The position numbers were made by a program, and so were the translations under genes. DNA of 64,000 bases from Streptomyces sp. HUAS YS2 (lineage in GTDB: Bacteria > Actinomycetota > Actinomycetes > Streptomycetales > Streptomycetaceae), in contig NZ_CP137573.1 in NCBI RefSeq assembly GCF_033343995.1, positions 1,302,001-1,366,000 of the forward strand, written 5' to 3'. This document shows positions 25,340 to 32,628 of this stretch, piece after piece. The notes under the pieces are model-generated. The model worked only from the letters and a program-made list of their open reading frames with translations, searched no databases and was not told where the DNA came from. Position 1 is the first letter of the stretch; each line of letters starts with the position of its first letter.

Positions 25340-26247
25340 CCCTCTCTCCGCGCCCTGCGCAGGACGCGGCTCGCCGCGCGCACCAGTGCGGGCCGGCCGG
25401 CCCTGGGCGGCCCGGGCAGGACGTCGAACCCGGCGGCGGTGATCGCGTCGAGGGCGGCGTGACCGCCGGCCGTGAATCCGGCGAGCAGCAGGCGCAGCCT
25501 GCCGTGCACGCTGCCCACCAGCGGGGCGCCCTCGTCGAGCAGGGTGCGGGCCCGCTCGGCCTCGAAGGCGATCAGGCTGCGCACCGACGCGCTCGCACTC
25601 GGCCGCGCCAGGTCGGCCTCGGTGACGTGGAAGCGCTTCATGTCCTCGGCGGGCAGGTAGATCCGGTCCCGGCCGAGGTCCTCGGCGACGTCCTGGAGGT
25701 GCTCGACGATCTGCAGCGCGGTGCAGATCGCGTCGGAGCGGCCCAGCCGCTCGGGGGTGGCGGTCCCGGTGATCGCCAGGACCAGCCGGCCGACGGGGTT
25801 GGCGGAGAGCTCGCAGTACGCGAGGAGGTCGTCGTAGGTCTCGTAGCGGCGGACCACCTGGTCCTGCCGGTTGGCCTCGATCAGGCCGAGGAACGGGCCG
25901 GGGGTGAGGGAGCAGCGCCGGACGGTCGGCTGCAGGGCGCGCAGCAGGGGGTGCTGCGGGGTCCCCTCGAAGACGCGCATGAGGTCGGCCTCGAAGGCGT
26001 CGAGCAGGGCGAGCGGGTCGTCGGCGTACTCGGGTTCGACGCCGAGGTGCCGGGCGTCGGCGCCACCGGGGGCGAGGTCGCCGTCGCCGATGTCGTCGAC
26101 GAGGCGGGCGAAGCCGTAGACGGCCATGAGGTCGTCGCGCCAGGCGCGCGGCAGGAAGAAGGGGGCCACGGGGAAGTTCTCGTCCGCGGCCTTGCCGAGT
26201 GTGGTGCGCGAGGAGGCGTCGGGGCGCACCTGCCCGGCACCCGTCAC
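25336..26247 (-). CDS. hpnC: hydroxysqualene synthase HpnC
   Basis: 303 aa. Start taken at GTG 26247, which overlaps the stop of a short leader frame; the sequence NFPVAPFFLPRAWRDDLMAVYGFARLVDDIGDGD with the first Asp-rich motif is conserved in HpnC, and the second motif is HLQDVAEDLGRDRIYLP. It converts presqualene diphosphate to hydroxysqualene. It is the first gene of the hopanoid operon. The start has no good ribosome binding site of its own, which fits coupling to the leader. Confidence 0.93.
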   Translation of the reverse strand: MTGAGQVRPDASSRTTLGKAADENFPVAPFFLPRAWRDDLMAVYGFARLVDDIGDGDLAPGGADARHLGVEPEYADDPLALLDAFEADLMRVFEGTPQHPLLRALQPTVRRCSLTPGPFLGLIEANRQDQVVRRYETYDDLLAYCELSANPVGRLVLAITGTATPERLGRSDAICTALQIVEHLQDVAEDLGRDRIYLPAEDMKRFHVTEADLARPSASASVRSLIAFEAERARTLLDEGAPLVGSVHGRLRLLLAGFTAGGHAALDAITAAGFDVLPGPPRAGRPALVRAASRVLRRARREG

Positions 26248-26306
26248 TGCGGGCTGCCCGACGCGGGGACGGCCGTACCCTCGCGGAGCTGGAGATCATC
26301 CGTCAT
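26244..26306 (-). CDS. possible 20-aa leader peptide of the hopanoid operon
   Basis: ATG at 26306 opens MTDDLQLREGTAVPASGSPQ, whose TGA overlaps the GTG of hpnC. GGGAG lies 11 bases upstream of the ATG. The overlap suggests translational coupling into hpnC, which itself lacks a Shine-Dalgarno sequence. It could also be the true N-terminus lost by a frame difference. Confidence 0.4.
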   Translation of the reverse strand: MTDDLQLREGTAVPASGSPQ

Positions 26307-26581
26307 TGCCGTCACATCTCCCGTTCTACACTGCCGACCCAATACATCCTATTTCGGACACGCCGCCGGTCCTCGCCGGTGGAGTGACCGCCCGGAGGGC
26401 GGATGCCTAGGGGTTATCGCCCCACTTGCCGCGAATCGGCACCGCTACAGCTTACGTTGTACAACGCACAGTGCCGCGTCGGGGTGTGCGGCGGACGACG
26501 ATCACACCACGTCAGAACGCCAACCACCCCGTGCGCCATGGCACTTGACGCACGTAAGGAACCGTTGTCGGCCCGTGACCC
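26307..26581. other. regulatory gap upstream of the hopanoid operon
   Basis: About 275 bases without a gene, between the hopanoid leader and the end of the TetR gene. It must contain the hopanoid operon promoter (minus strand). I see a CCGCCC-GGA-GGGCGG hairpin near 26390 and a perfect palindrome at 26455-26466, but no confident -35/-10 pair. Confidence 0.45.
26455..26466. promoter_or_regulatory. perfect palindrome CGTTGTACAACG, candidate operator
   Basis: A 12-bp perfect palindrome, with partial symmetry extending outwards (CTTACGTTGT / ACAACGCACA). It is typical in size and symmetry of TetR-family operators and lies in the hopanoid upstream region, 116 bases past the TetR gene's end. Confidence 0.4.
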
Positions 26582-27238
26582 TCAGTCGGCGCGGACGCCG
26601 GAGACCAGCATGGCCAGGGTCCGCTCGACGACCCCGTCCCGCCGCCCGGCCGGAAGTCGCCGCAGCGGCCCGTCCACCAGCAGCAGCGACAGCCCGTGGA
26701 CGGCCGACCACGCGGCGGCCTGTACGTCCGGCGCGGCCGGCCGGGGCGCCGGGCCGGCCGCGGCCAGCGCCGCGAGCGCCTCGGTGAGCAGGGCGAACGC
26801 CCGCACCTCGGGCTCCGCGGCCGGTTCCGCACCTGCCCCGGCGAGCCATCCCATGCCGCACGGCGGGCGCGGGGTGCAGAACGCGGCGCGGTACAGGCCC
26901 GGCTCGGCGAGCGCGAAGGCGACGTACCCGCGGACCAGGGCGGCGAGCCGGCACTCGGCGGCGAGCGCCGGGTCGTCGGACCCGTGGGCCCGGCTCGCGG
27001 CCCGCTCCATCGCCTCGGCGAGCGCCCCCTGCGCGTGTCTCTTCACCGCCCCCAGCAGCTCCCCCTGCCCGTCGAAGTGACGGTAGGCGGCGGTCGGCGA
27101 GACGCCGACCCGGCGGGCCGCCTCGCGCAGCACCACCCGCTCGGGACCGCCGTCCGCTGCGAGGTCGACGGCGGCGTCGACCAGCGCGTTGCGCAGGTCG
27201 CCGTGGTGGTAGGACTTTCCCCCCGAGATCGCTGCCAT
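26582..27238 (-). CDS. TetR/AcrR family transcriptional regulator
   Basis: 218 aa. The N-terminal TetR helix-turn-helix covers about residues 12-60 (HHGDLRNALVDAAVDLAAD, LREAARRVGVSPTAAYRHF). The ligand-binding C-terminal domain (GYVAFALAEPGLYRAAF and AAWSAVHGLSLLLVDGPLR) belongs to the WHG-type subgroup (AWSAVHGL). It lies directly upstream of the hopanoid promoter region in the same orientation, and a palindrome lies in between, so it may regulate the hopanoid genes, itself, or neither. The effector is unknown. Confidence 0.92.
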   Translation of the reverse strand: MAAISGGKSYHHGDLRNALVDAAVDLAADGGPERVVLREAARRVGVSPTAAYRHFDGQGELLGAVKRHAQGALAEAMERAASRAHGSDDPALAAECRLAALVRGYVAFALAEPGLYRAAFCTPRPPCGMGWLAGAGAEPAAEPEVRAFALLTEALAALAAAGPAPRPAAPDVQAAAWSAVHGLSLLLVDGPLRRLPAGRRDGVVERTLAMLVSGVRAD

Positions 27239-27329
27239 GGGATCATCCTGCCCGATGTTGACCGCATGAACTTTCCGGACGTGGCGTGCCCGTCCGGCAC
27301 ATCACCCGTGCGTGGCGGCGGCACGCACG

Positions 27330-27361
27330 AGGCCCCCGCCGGATCACTCCGACGGGGGCCT
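27330..27361 (-). terminator. terminator of the envelope ABC cluster
   Basis: AGGCCCCCG (27330-27338) pairs perfectly with CGGGGGCCT (27353-27361), with further pairing CGGA/TCCG inside. It stands 16 bases past the stop of the ABC ATPase gene, the last of the minus-strand envelope cluster. Confidence 0.8.
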
Positions 27362-27377
27362 GCGCGTGCGGCCGGGA

Positions 27378-28163
27378 CTACTTCCCGGTCTCGCGCTCGT
27401 ACGCCTTCAGCACCTCGTCGGCGGGCCCGTCCATCAGCAGCTCGCCCTTCTCCAGCCACAGGACGCGGTCGCAGGTGTCCCTGATCGACTTGTTGCTGTG
27501 GCTGACCAGGAAGACCGTGCCTGCCTCCTTGCGCAGCTCGCGGATCCGCTCCTCGGAACGGATCCGGAACTTGCTGTCACCGGTGGCCAGCGCCTCGTCG
27601 ATCATGAGGACGTCGTGGTTCTTGGCGGCCGCGATGGAGAAGCGGAGCCGGGCTCCCATGCCGGAGGAGTACGTCCGCATCGGGAGGGTGATGAAGTCAC
27701 CCTTCTCGTTGATGCCGGAGAAGTCGACGATGCCCTGGTAGCGGGCCTTGATCTCCTCCTTGCTCATGCCCATGGCCAGACCGCCGAGGATGACGTTGCG
27801 CTCGCCGGTCAGGTCGTTCATCAGCGCCGCGTTGACGCCGAGGAGCGACGGCTGGCCGTCGGTGTAGACCTTGCCGCTCTCGGTCGGCAGCAGTCCGGCG
27901 ATGGCCCGCAGCAGGGTCGACTTGCCGGAACCGTTGGTCCCGATCAGGCCGATCGCCTCGCCGCGGTACGCGGTGAAGGAGACGCCGCGCACGGCGTGCA
28001 CCTTGCGGACGCCCCGGGCCTCGCCCTTGCCCCTGCCGAGTATCCGGCTCAGCGCGGCGGTGGCACTGCCCTTGCCGCCACCGCCTCCGTTGACCCGGTA
28101 GACGATGTGGACATCGTCGGCGATGACGGTGGGGACGCGCCCCTGGTTGCGGTTGTCATCCAC
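27378..28163 (-). CDS. polysaccharide/teichoic-acid-type ABC exporter ATPase (TagH-like)
   Basis: 261 aa from a GTG start. Walker A is GTNGSGKS at residues 75-82, the ABC signature is TYSSGMGARLRF, and Walker B is HDVLMIDEALATGD; LVSHSNKSIRDTCDRVLWLEKGEL contains the H-loop. The Ala in DEALATGD and the YSSGM signature are typical of the TagH/RfbE/KpsT subclass that exports cell-surface polysaccharides and teichoic acids. It pairs with the permease gene, which it overlaps by 8 bases. It should power export of the product of the upstream genes. Confidence 0.93.
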   Translation of the reverse strand: MDDNRNQGRVPTVIADDVHIVYRVNGGGGGKGSATAALSRILGRGKGEARGVRKVHAVRGVSFTAYRGEAIGLIGTNGSGKSTLLRAIAGLLPTESGKVYTDGQPSLLGVNAALMNDLTGERNVILGGLAMGMSKEEIKARYQGIVDFSGINEKGDFITLPMRTYSSGMGARLRFSIAAAKNHDVLMIDEALATGDSKFRIRSEERIRELRKEAGTVFLVSHSNKSIRDTCDRVLWLEKGELLMDGPADEVLKAYERETGK

Positions 28164-29085
28164 GGCCGTACCTCTCCTCCGCCTTCCAGAAGTACACGAA
28201 ACCGACGACGCCGAGCAGCACGGCCCAGCCGAGGCCGGCCATCCAGACGTGCGACGGCAGGTTCTCGGAGCCGTATCCGTCGATCAGTGCGAAGCGGACC
28301 AGGTCCATGTAGACCGCCGCCGGGTTGTACATGAGGACGTCGGCGATCCACGCCGGCTTGTCCGCGAGCATCAGCGGGATCGAGAACATGACGCCGGAGG
28401 CGTACATCCAGGTCCGCATGATGAAAGGCATCAGCTGGGCCAGGTCGGGCGTCTTGCTGCCGAGCCGGGCCATGATCATTGCGAGGCCGGTGTTGAAGAC
28501 GAACTGCAGCGCCAGCGCGGGCACGACCAGCAGCCAGCTCAGCGACGGGTAGCTGCCGAACGCGACGGCGATCGCGACCAGCACGATCATCGAGAACAGC
28601 AGCTGCTGGAGCTGCTGCAGCGCGAACGAGATGGGCAGCGAGGCGCGCGGGAAGTGCAGCGCCCGGACCAGACCCAGGTTGTTGGAGATCGCGCGCACAC
28701 CCGCCATCACCGAGGACTGGGTGAACGTGAAGACGAACACACCGGTCACCAGGAAGGGGATGTACACCTCCTTCGACATGCCCCGGCTCGCGTTCAGGAT
28801 CAGCCCGAAGATCAGGTAGTAGACCAGCGCGTTGAGCAGCGGGGTCGCCACCTGCCACAGCTGGCCCAGCTTGGCCTGGGCGTACTGGGCCGTCAGCTTC
28901 GCCTGGGAGAACGCCAGGATGAAGTGGCGGCGCCCCCACAGCTGCCGGACGTACTCGACGAGGCCCGGCCGGGCACCGCTCACCGCGAGGCCGTACTTCG
29001 CGGCCAGCTCCGCCGGGGAGAGGCCGTCGTCGACGGATGGCGGCGCGGTCATCGCGATCGCACCCTCATGGGTTGTGTCACTCAC
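28156..29085 (-). CDS. polysaccharide/teichoic-acid-type ABC exporter permease (TagG-like)
   Basis: 309 aa from a GTG start. ABC2-type membrane protein with six hydrophobic segments, e.g. ATPLLNALVYYLIFGLIL, YIPFLVTGVFVFTF, FSMIVLVAIAVAFG, LVVPALALQFVFNTGLAMIMA and WMAGLGWAVLLGVVGFVYFW. The amphipathic entry (RRHFILAFSQAKLTAQYAQAKLGQLWQVATPLL) is characteristic of TagG/Wzm-type permeases. It forms the exporter with the overlapping ATPase. The 103-base gap to the glycosyltransferase gene may hold an internal promoter. Confidence 0.93.
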   Translation of the reverse strand: MSDTTHEGAIAMTAPPSVDDGLSPAELAAKYGLAVSGARPGLVEYVRQLWGRRHFILAFSQAKLTAQYAQAKLGQLWQVATPLLNALVYYLIFGLILNASRGMSKEVYIPFLVTGVFVFTFTQSSVMAGVRAISNNLGLVRALHFPRASLPISFALQQLQQLLFSMIVLVAIAVAFGSYPSLSWLLVVPALALQFVFNTGLAMIMARLGSKTPDLAQLMPFIMRTWMYASGVMFSIPLMLADKPAWIADVLMYNPAAVYMDLVRFALIDGYGSENLPSHVWMAGLGWAVLLGVVGFVYFWKAEERYGRG

Positions 29086-29188
29086 AAGTTGAAACTTTCG
29101 TGTTCAAGATGCGCGGCAAGTCGGGTGCCGGGGGCGCGGCGCGTCCGTGCCCCGAGGAGTAACCCGATGCTCTCAGATACCGAGCTTG

Positions 29189-30073
29189 TCAGATGACAGG
29201 AGGGCGGCCCAGTCTGGTCAGCCGCCACACCGTACGCCACTTCATGGGCCGACGCGGACCGCACGGGGTGGTCCAGCCCTCCTTGAAGCCGCCGAACCAG
29301 GCCTTCAGCGCGGCCCCGGAGGGCCGCCTGACCAGGGTGAGCAGCAGCCAGACCCCCAGGTAGAGCGGGATCAGCGGGGCGGGCAGGTTCCGCCGGGCCA
29401 GCCAGACCCGGTTGCGGGCCACGTTGAAGTGGTACGTCGCGTGCCGGGAGGGCGGCGTCGTGGGGTGGAACAGCACCATGTCGGAGCGATAGTCGATCAT
29501 CCAGCCGGCGTCCAGCGCCCGCCAGGCGAGATCGGTCTCCTCGTGGGCGTAGAAGAACTCGTCCGGCAGCCCGCCGACCTCGGCCGTGACCTTGGTACGG
29601 ACGGCGTTGGCGCCGCCCAGGAAGGTCGTCACGCGCGAGGACCGCATCGGGTCGGAGGCGCGCAGCCGGGGCACGTGCCGGCGCTGGGTGAGCCCGGTCT
29701 CCGGGTCGGCGATCCGGAAGCTGACGATGCCCAGCTTCGGGTCGGCGGTGAAGGCCTGGCGGACCAGCTCGGCGGTGTCGGTGTTCGGCAGCAGGCCGTC
29801 GTCGTCGAGGAAGAGCAGGACGTCGACGTCGGTGCCGCCGGGGCCGAAGGCCTCGATGCCGACGTTGCGGCCGCCGGGGATGCCGAGGTTCTCCGGCAGG
29901 TCGATGGTCCGCACGCCCGCGGGGACGTCCGTGACGGGCGCGCCGTTGCCGACCACGACGACCTCGACCGGGTCGCCGTCCTGTCGGGCGACCGAGTCGA
30001 GCAGGGCGCGCAGGTCGTCGGGGCGGTTGCCCATGGTGATGATGACGGCGCCCAGCTTCAGTGGCTTGCTCAT
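29189..30073 (-). CDS. family 2 glycosyltransferase
   Basis: 294 aa from ATG 30073 (MSKPLKLGAVIITMGNRP). The GT-A fold is shown by GAVIITMGNRPDDLRALLDSV, ENLGIPGGRNVGIEA, the metal-binding Asp group LLFLDDDGLL (DxD-like) and the acceptor-side FFYAHEETDLAWRALDAGW (the ED/ExD catalytic base region). A hydrophobic stretch near residues 240-262 (PLIPLYLGVWLLLTLVRR) suggests membrane association. It probably adds a sugar to the polymer or lipid built by this cluster; donor and acceptor are unknown. Confidence 0.9.
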   Translation of the reverse strand: MSKPLKLGAVIITMGNRPDDLRALLDSVARQDGDPVEVVVVGNGAPVTDVPAGVRTIDLPENLGIPGGRNVGIEAFGPGGTDVDVLLFLDDDGLLPNTDTAELVRQAFTADPKLGIVSFRIADPETGLTQRRHVPRLRASDPMRSSRVTTFLGGANAVRTKVTAEVGGLPDEFFYAHEETDLAWRALDAGWMIDYRSDMVLFHPTTPPSRHATYHFNVARNRVWLARRNLPAPLIPLYLGVWLLLTLVRRPSGAALKAWFGGFKEGWTTPCGPRRPMKWRTVWRLTRLGRPPVI

Positions 30074-30084
30074 GGTCGTCGTCC

Positions 30085-30864
30085 TCACTTCAGCCTGCTC
30101 GACGCCAGGATCGACACCAGGTGCAGCACCGTCTGGAGCAGCGCGATGCCGGCCAGGACCGCGACCCCGAGGCGCGTGAAGAACAGATCGCCGCGGATGT
30201 GGTCGGCGACCGCCAGGACCAGGATCAGCAGCGACGCCTCGATGCCGAGGATCAGCCGGTGGAATTTCAGCGCGCCGGCGGCCCGGCGGGCCAGCGCCAT
30301 GCCGGAGGAGCGCGGCTCGGAGGCCGCCTCCTTCACCGGCGGCAGCCCACCCTGGTGCCGGGCCACGCCGACCAGGTCGGTCTCGGCCTTGATCAGGATC
30401 GCGCCGAGCGCGGCCAGGGTGCCCAGGAAGGCCCACAGCCAGTCGATGCGGCCGGTGCCCCACAGGTCGGCGGCGCGCAGGCCGAGGCCGACCAGGACCG
30501 CCGCGTCGCACAGGTACGCGCCGACCCGGTCCAGGTAGACGCCGGCCAGCGAGAACTGCTTCTTCCAGCGCGCGACCTCGCCGTCGACGCAGTCGAGCAG
30601 CAGGTACCCCTGGACCGCGACCACGCCCAGCACGGCGCCCCAGATCCCGGGGATCAGCAGCGCCGGAGCGGCGAGGACGCCGCTGAGGGTCATCACGTAG
30701 GTCAGCTGGTTGGGCGTGACCTTGGTGGTGACCAGGAGGCGGGTGATGCGCAGCGAGATCTCGCGCATGTACAGGCGGCCGCCCCAGTGCTCTCCGCTGC
30801 GCCGGTCCTTCACACCCGCCGGGTGCACGACCGGGCGGAGTTCAGCTACGGATGGTCTTGGCAT
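30085..30864 (-). CDS. CDP-alcohol phosphatidyltransferase family protein
   Basis: 259 aa, a polytopic membrane enzyme. The CDP-alcohol motif D91-xx-D94-G95-xx-A98-R99-(x8)-G108-xxx-D112 is present (DCVDGEVAR...GVYLD). However, the fourth Asp, expected at position 116, is Ala (DRVGA). That Asp is the proposed catalytic base in the family, so this copy may use another residue or have a modified role. It would transfer an alcohol phosphate from a CDP-activated donor. The start overlaps the end of the dehydrogenase gene by 23 bases. There is a second, motif-complete CDP-alcohol enzyme in the same cluster. Confidence 0.88.
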   Translation of the reverse strand: MPRPSVAELRPVVHPAGVKDRRSGEHWGGRLYMREISLRITRLLVTTKVTPNQLTYVMTLSGVLAAPALLIPGIWGAVLGVVAVQGYLLLDCVDGEVARWKKQFSLAGVYLDRVGAYLCDAAVLVGLGLRAADLWGTGRIDWLWAFLGTLAALGAILIKAETDLVGVARHQGGLPPVKEAASEPRSSGMALARRAAGALKFHRLILGIEASLLILVLAVADHIRGDLFFTRLGVAVLAGIALLQTVLHLVSILASSRLK

Positions 30865-31903
30865 AGTCGGCGTACGCGTCCCTGATCTGGTCGTCGTTGA
30901 GGTCGAGGTGCTCGAGGATGGTGAAGCGTCCGGGGCGGGTCTGCGGCGCGTACGCGACGGCGGCGACGAACTCGTCCACGGAGAAGCCCATCTCCTCGGG
31001 CAGGACGGGCAGGCCGTGCCGCCGCAGCACCTCGGCGAACAGGCCGGACTCCTCGGCGGCCCCGCGCAGGTGCATCGCGAAGGCGGCGCCGAGGCCGACC
31101 TGCTCGCCGTGGGCGGCGGAGCGCTCCGGGTAGAGCAGGTCGAAGGCGTGGCTGATCTCGTGGCAGGCGCCGGACGAGGGGCGGGTGTCGCCGGAGATCG
31201 ACATGGCGATGCCGGACAGCACCAGGCCCTCGGACAGGACGGTGAGGAACTCGTCGTCGCCGACGCCGCCGGGGTGCCGGAGCACCGACTCGCCGGCGGT
31301 GCGGGCCATGGCGGCGGCCAGGCCGTCCACGGGCTCGCCGTTGACGTCGCGGGACAGCTCCCAGTCGGCGATGGCCGAGATGTTGGAGATCGCGTCGCCG
31401 ATGCCGGAGCGGATGAACCGGACCGGGGCGTCCCGGACGACGTCCAGGTCGATCACCATCGCGATGGGGGTCGGGACGCCGTAGGAGCCGCGGCCGTTGT
31501 CGTTGTCCAGGATCGACACCGGGGAGCACAGGCCGTCGTGCGACAGGTTCGTCGCGACGGCGACCATGGGCAGGCCGACCCGCGCCGCGGCGTACTTCGC
31601 CACGTCGATGATCTTGCCGCCGCCGAGGCCGACCACGGCGTCGTACCGGTTGCCCTTGATGTCGTCGGCGAGCTTGACCGCGGAGTCCAGGGTGCCGTCG
31701 CAGACCTCGTACCAGTCGGCGCCGGACAGGGCGGGCGCGAGCTTCTCGCGCAGCTTCTGACCGGAGCCGCCGCTGATCGCGAAGGCGAGCTTGCCGGAGG
31801 CGGAGATCCGCTGGTCGGCGAGGAGACCGGCGAGGTCCCCCATCGCACCCCGGCTGACGTCGACGACGACCGGCGAGGGAATGAGCCGGGTCAGTACTGG
31901 CAC
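30842..31903 (-). CDS. iron-containing alcohol dehydrogenase family, sn-glycerol-1-phosphate dehydrogenase-like
   Basis: 353 aa. The NAD(P)-binding GGGK is at 94-97 (VGLGGGKIIDVAKY), with TNLSHDG at 118-124. Metal ligands are D170 (GIGDA), H248 (GACHEISH) and H265 (SAAHGEQVG), the pattern of glycerol-1-phosphate dehydrogenase/AraM. Such enzymes reduce dihydroxyacetone phosphate to sn-glycerol 1-phosphate, the archaeal lipid stereoisomer, also made by AraM in Bacillus. It sits between two CDP-alcohol enzymes and a nucleotidyltransferase, so its product may be activated as a CDP-alcohol. An alditol-phosphate product is also possible. Confidence 0.85.
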   Translation of the reverse strand: MPVLTRLIPSPVVVDVSRGAMGDLAGLLADQRISASGKLAFAISGGSGQKLREKLAPALSGADWYEVCDGTLDSAVKLADDIKGNRYDAVVGLGGGKIIDVAKYAAARVGLPMVAVATNLSHDGLCSPVSILDNDNGRGSYGVPTPIAMVIDLDVVRDAPVRFIRSGIGDAISNISAIADWELSRDVNGEPVDGLAAAMARTAGESVLRHPGGVGDDEFLTVLSEGLVLSGIAMSISGDTRPSSGACHEISHAFDLLYPERSAAHGEQVGLGAAFAMHLRGAAEESGLFAEVLRRHGLPVLPEEMGFSVDEFVAAVAYAPQTRPGRFTILEHLDLNDDQIRDAYADYAKTIRS

Positions 31904-32628
31904 GCGATCTCACGGCCCTTCGCGAGGTCGTCGTGGTTGTCGATCTCGACCCACTTCACTTCGCCGATGGGGGCCACGTCGATCTGGAAGCCGCGGTGGA
32001 CGAGCTCCTGGTAGCCGTCCTCGTAGTAGAGGTCGGGGTCGCGCTCGAAGGTGGCCTTGAGGGCGTCGCCGAGCTCCTCGGCGGCCTCGGGCTCGATCAG
32101 GGTGACGCCGATGTACTCACCGGTGGCGGTGGCCGGGTCCATGAGCTTGGTGATCTTCCGCACGCCCTGGCCGTCGGCGGTGATGACCTTCATCTCCTCG
32201 TCGGCGAGCTGCTTCACCGTGTCGAGGGCGAGGATGATCTTCTGGCCGTCGCCGCGGGCGGCGAGCAGGGTCTTCTCGACGGAGACCGGGTGCACGGTGT
32301 CGCCGTTGGCGAGGATCACGCCCCGCTTGAGGACGTCACGGGCGCACCACAGGGAGTAGGCGTTGTTCCACTCCTCGGCCTTGTCGTTGTCGATCAGGGT
32401 GAGCTTCAGGCCGTACTTCGCCTCCAGCTCCTCCTTGCGCGCGTAGACGGCCTCCTTGCGGTAGCCGACGACGATCGCGGCCTCGGTGAGGCCGACCTCG
32501 GCGAAGTTGGCGAGGGTGAGGTCGAGCACGGTCGTCTCGCCGTCCACGGGCACGAGGGCCTTCGGGAGCGTGTCGGTGTAAGGGCGCAGACGCCGTCCTG
32601 CACCGGCTGCCAGTACGAGGCCGATCAT
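31891..32628 (-). CDS. nucleotidyltransferase (phosphocholine/sugar-phosphate cytidylyltransferase-like)
   Basis: 245 aa. The signature LVLAAGAGRRLRPYTDTLPKALVPVDGE (LAAGxGxRLxP...PKxL) is at residues 4-31 and LANGDTVHP supplies the metal-binding Asp. It transfers a nucleotide from CTP or another NTP to an alcohol or sugar phosphate. In this cluster it would make the CDP-alcohol used by one or both CDP-alcohol phosphotransferases. Its start overlaps the stop of the DUF5941 gene (32625-32628), and it overlaps the dehydrogenase by 13 bases, so all are translated together. Confidence 0.9.
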   Translation of the reverse strand: MIGLVLAAGAGRRLRPYTDTLPKALVPVDGETTVLDLTLANFAEVGLTEAAIVVGYRKEAVYARKEELEAKYGLKLTLIDNDKAEEWNNAYSLWCARDVLKRGVILANGDTVHPVSVEKTLLAARGDGQKIILALDTVKQLADEEMKVITADGQGVRKITKLMDPATATGEYIGVTLIEPEAAEELGDALKATFERDPDLYYEDGYQELVHRGFQIDVAPIGEVKWVEIDNHDDLAKGREIACQY

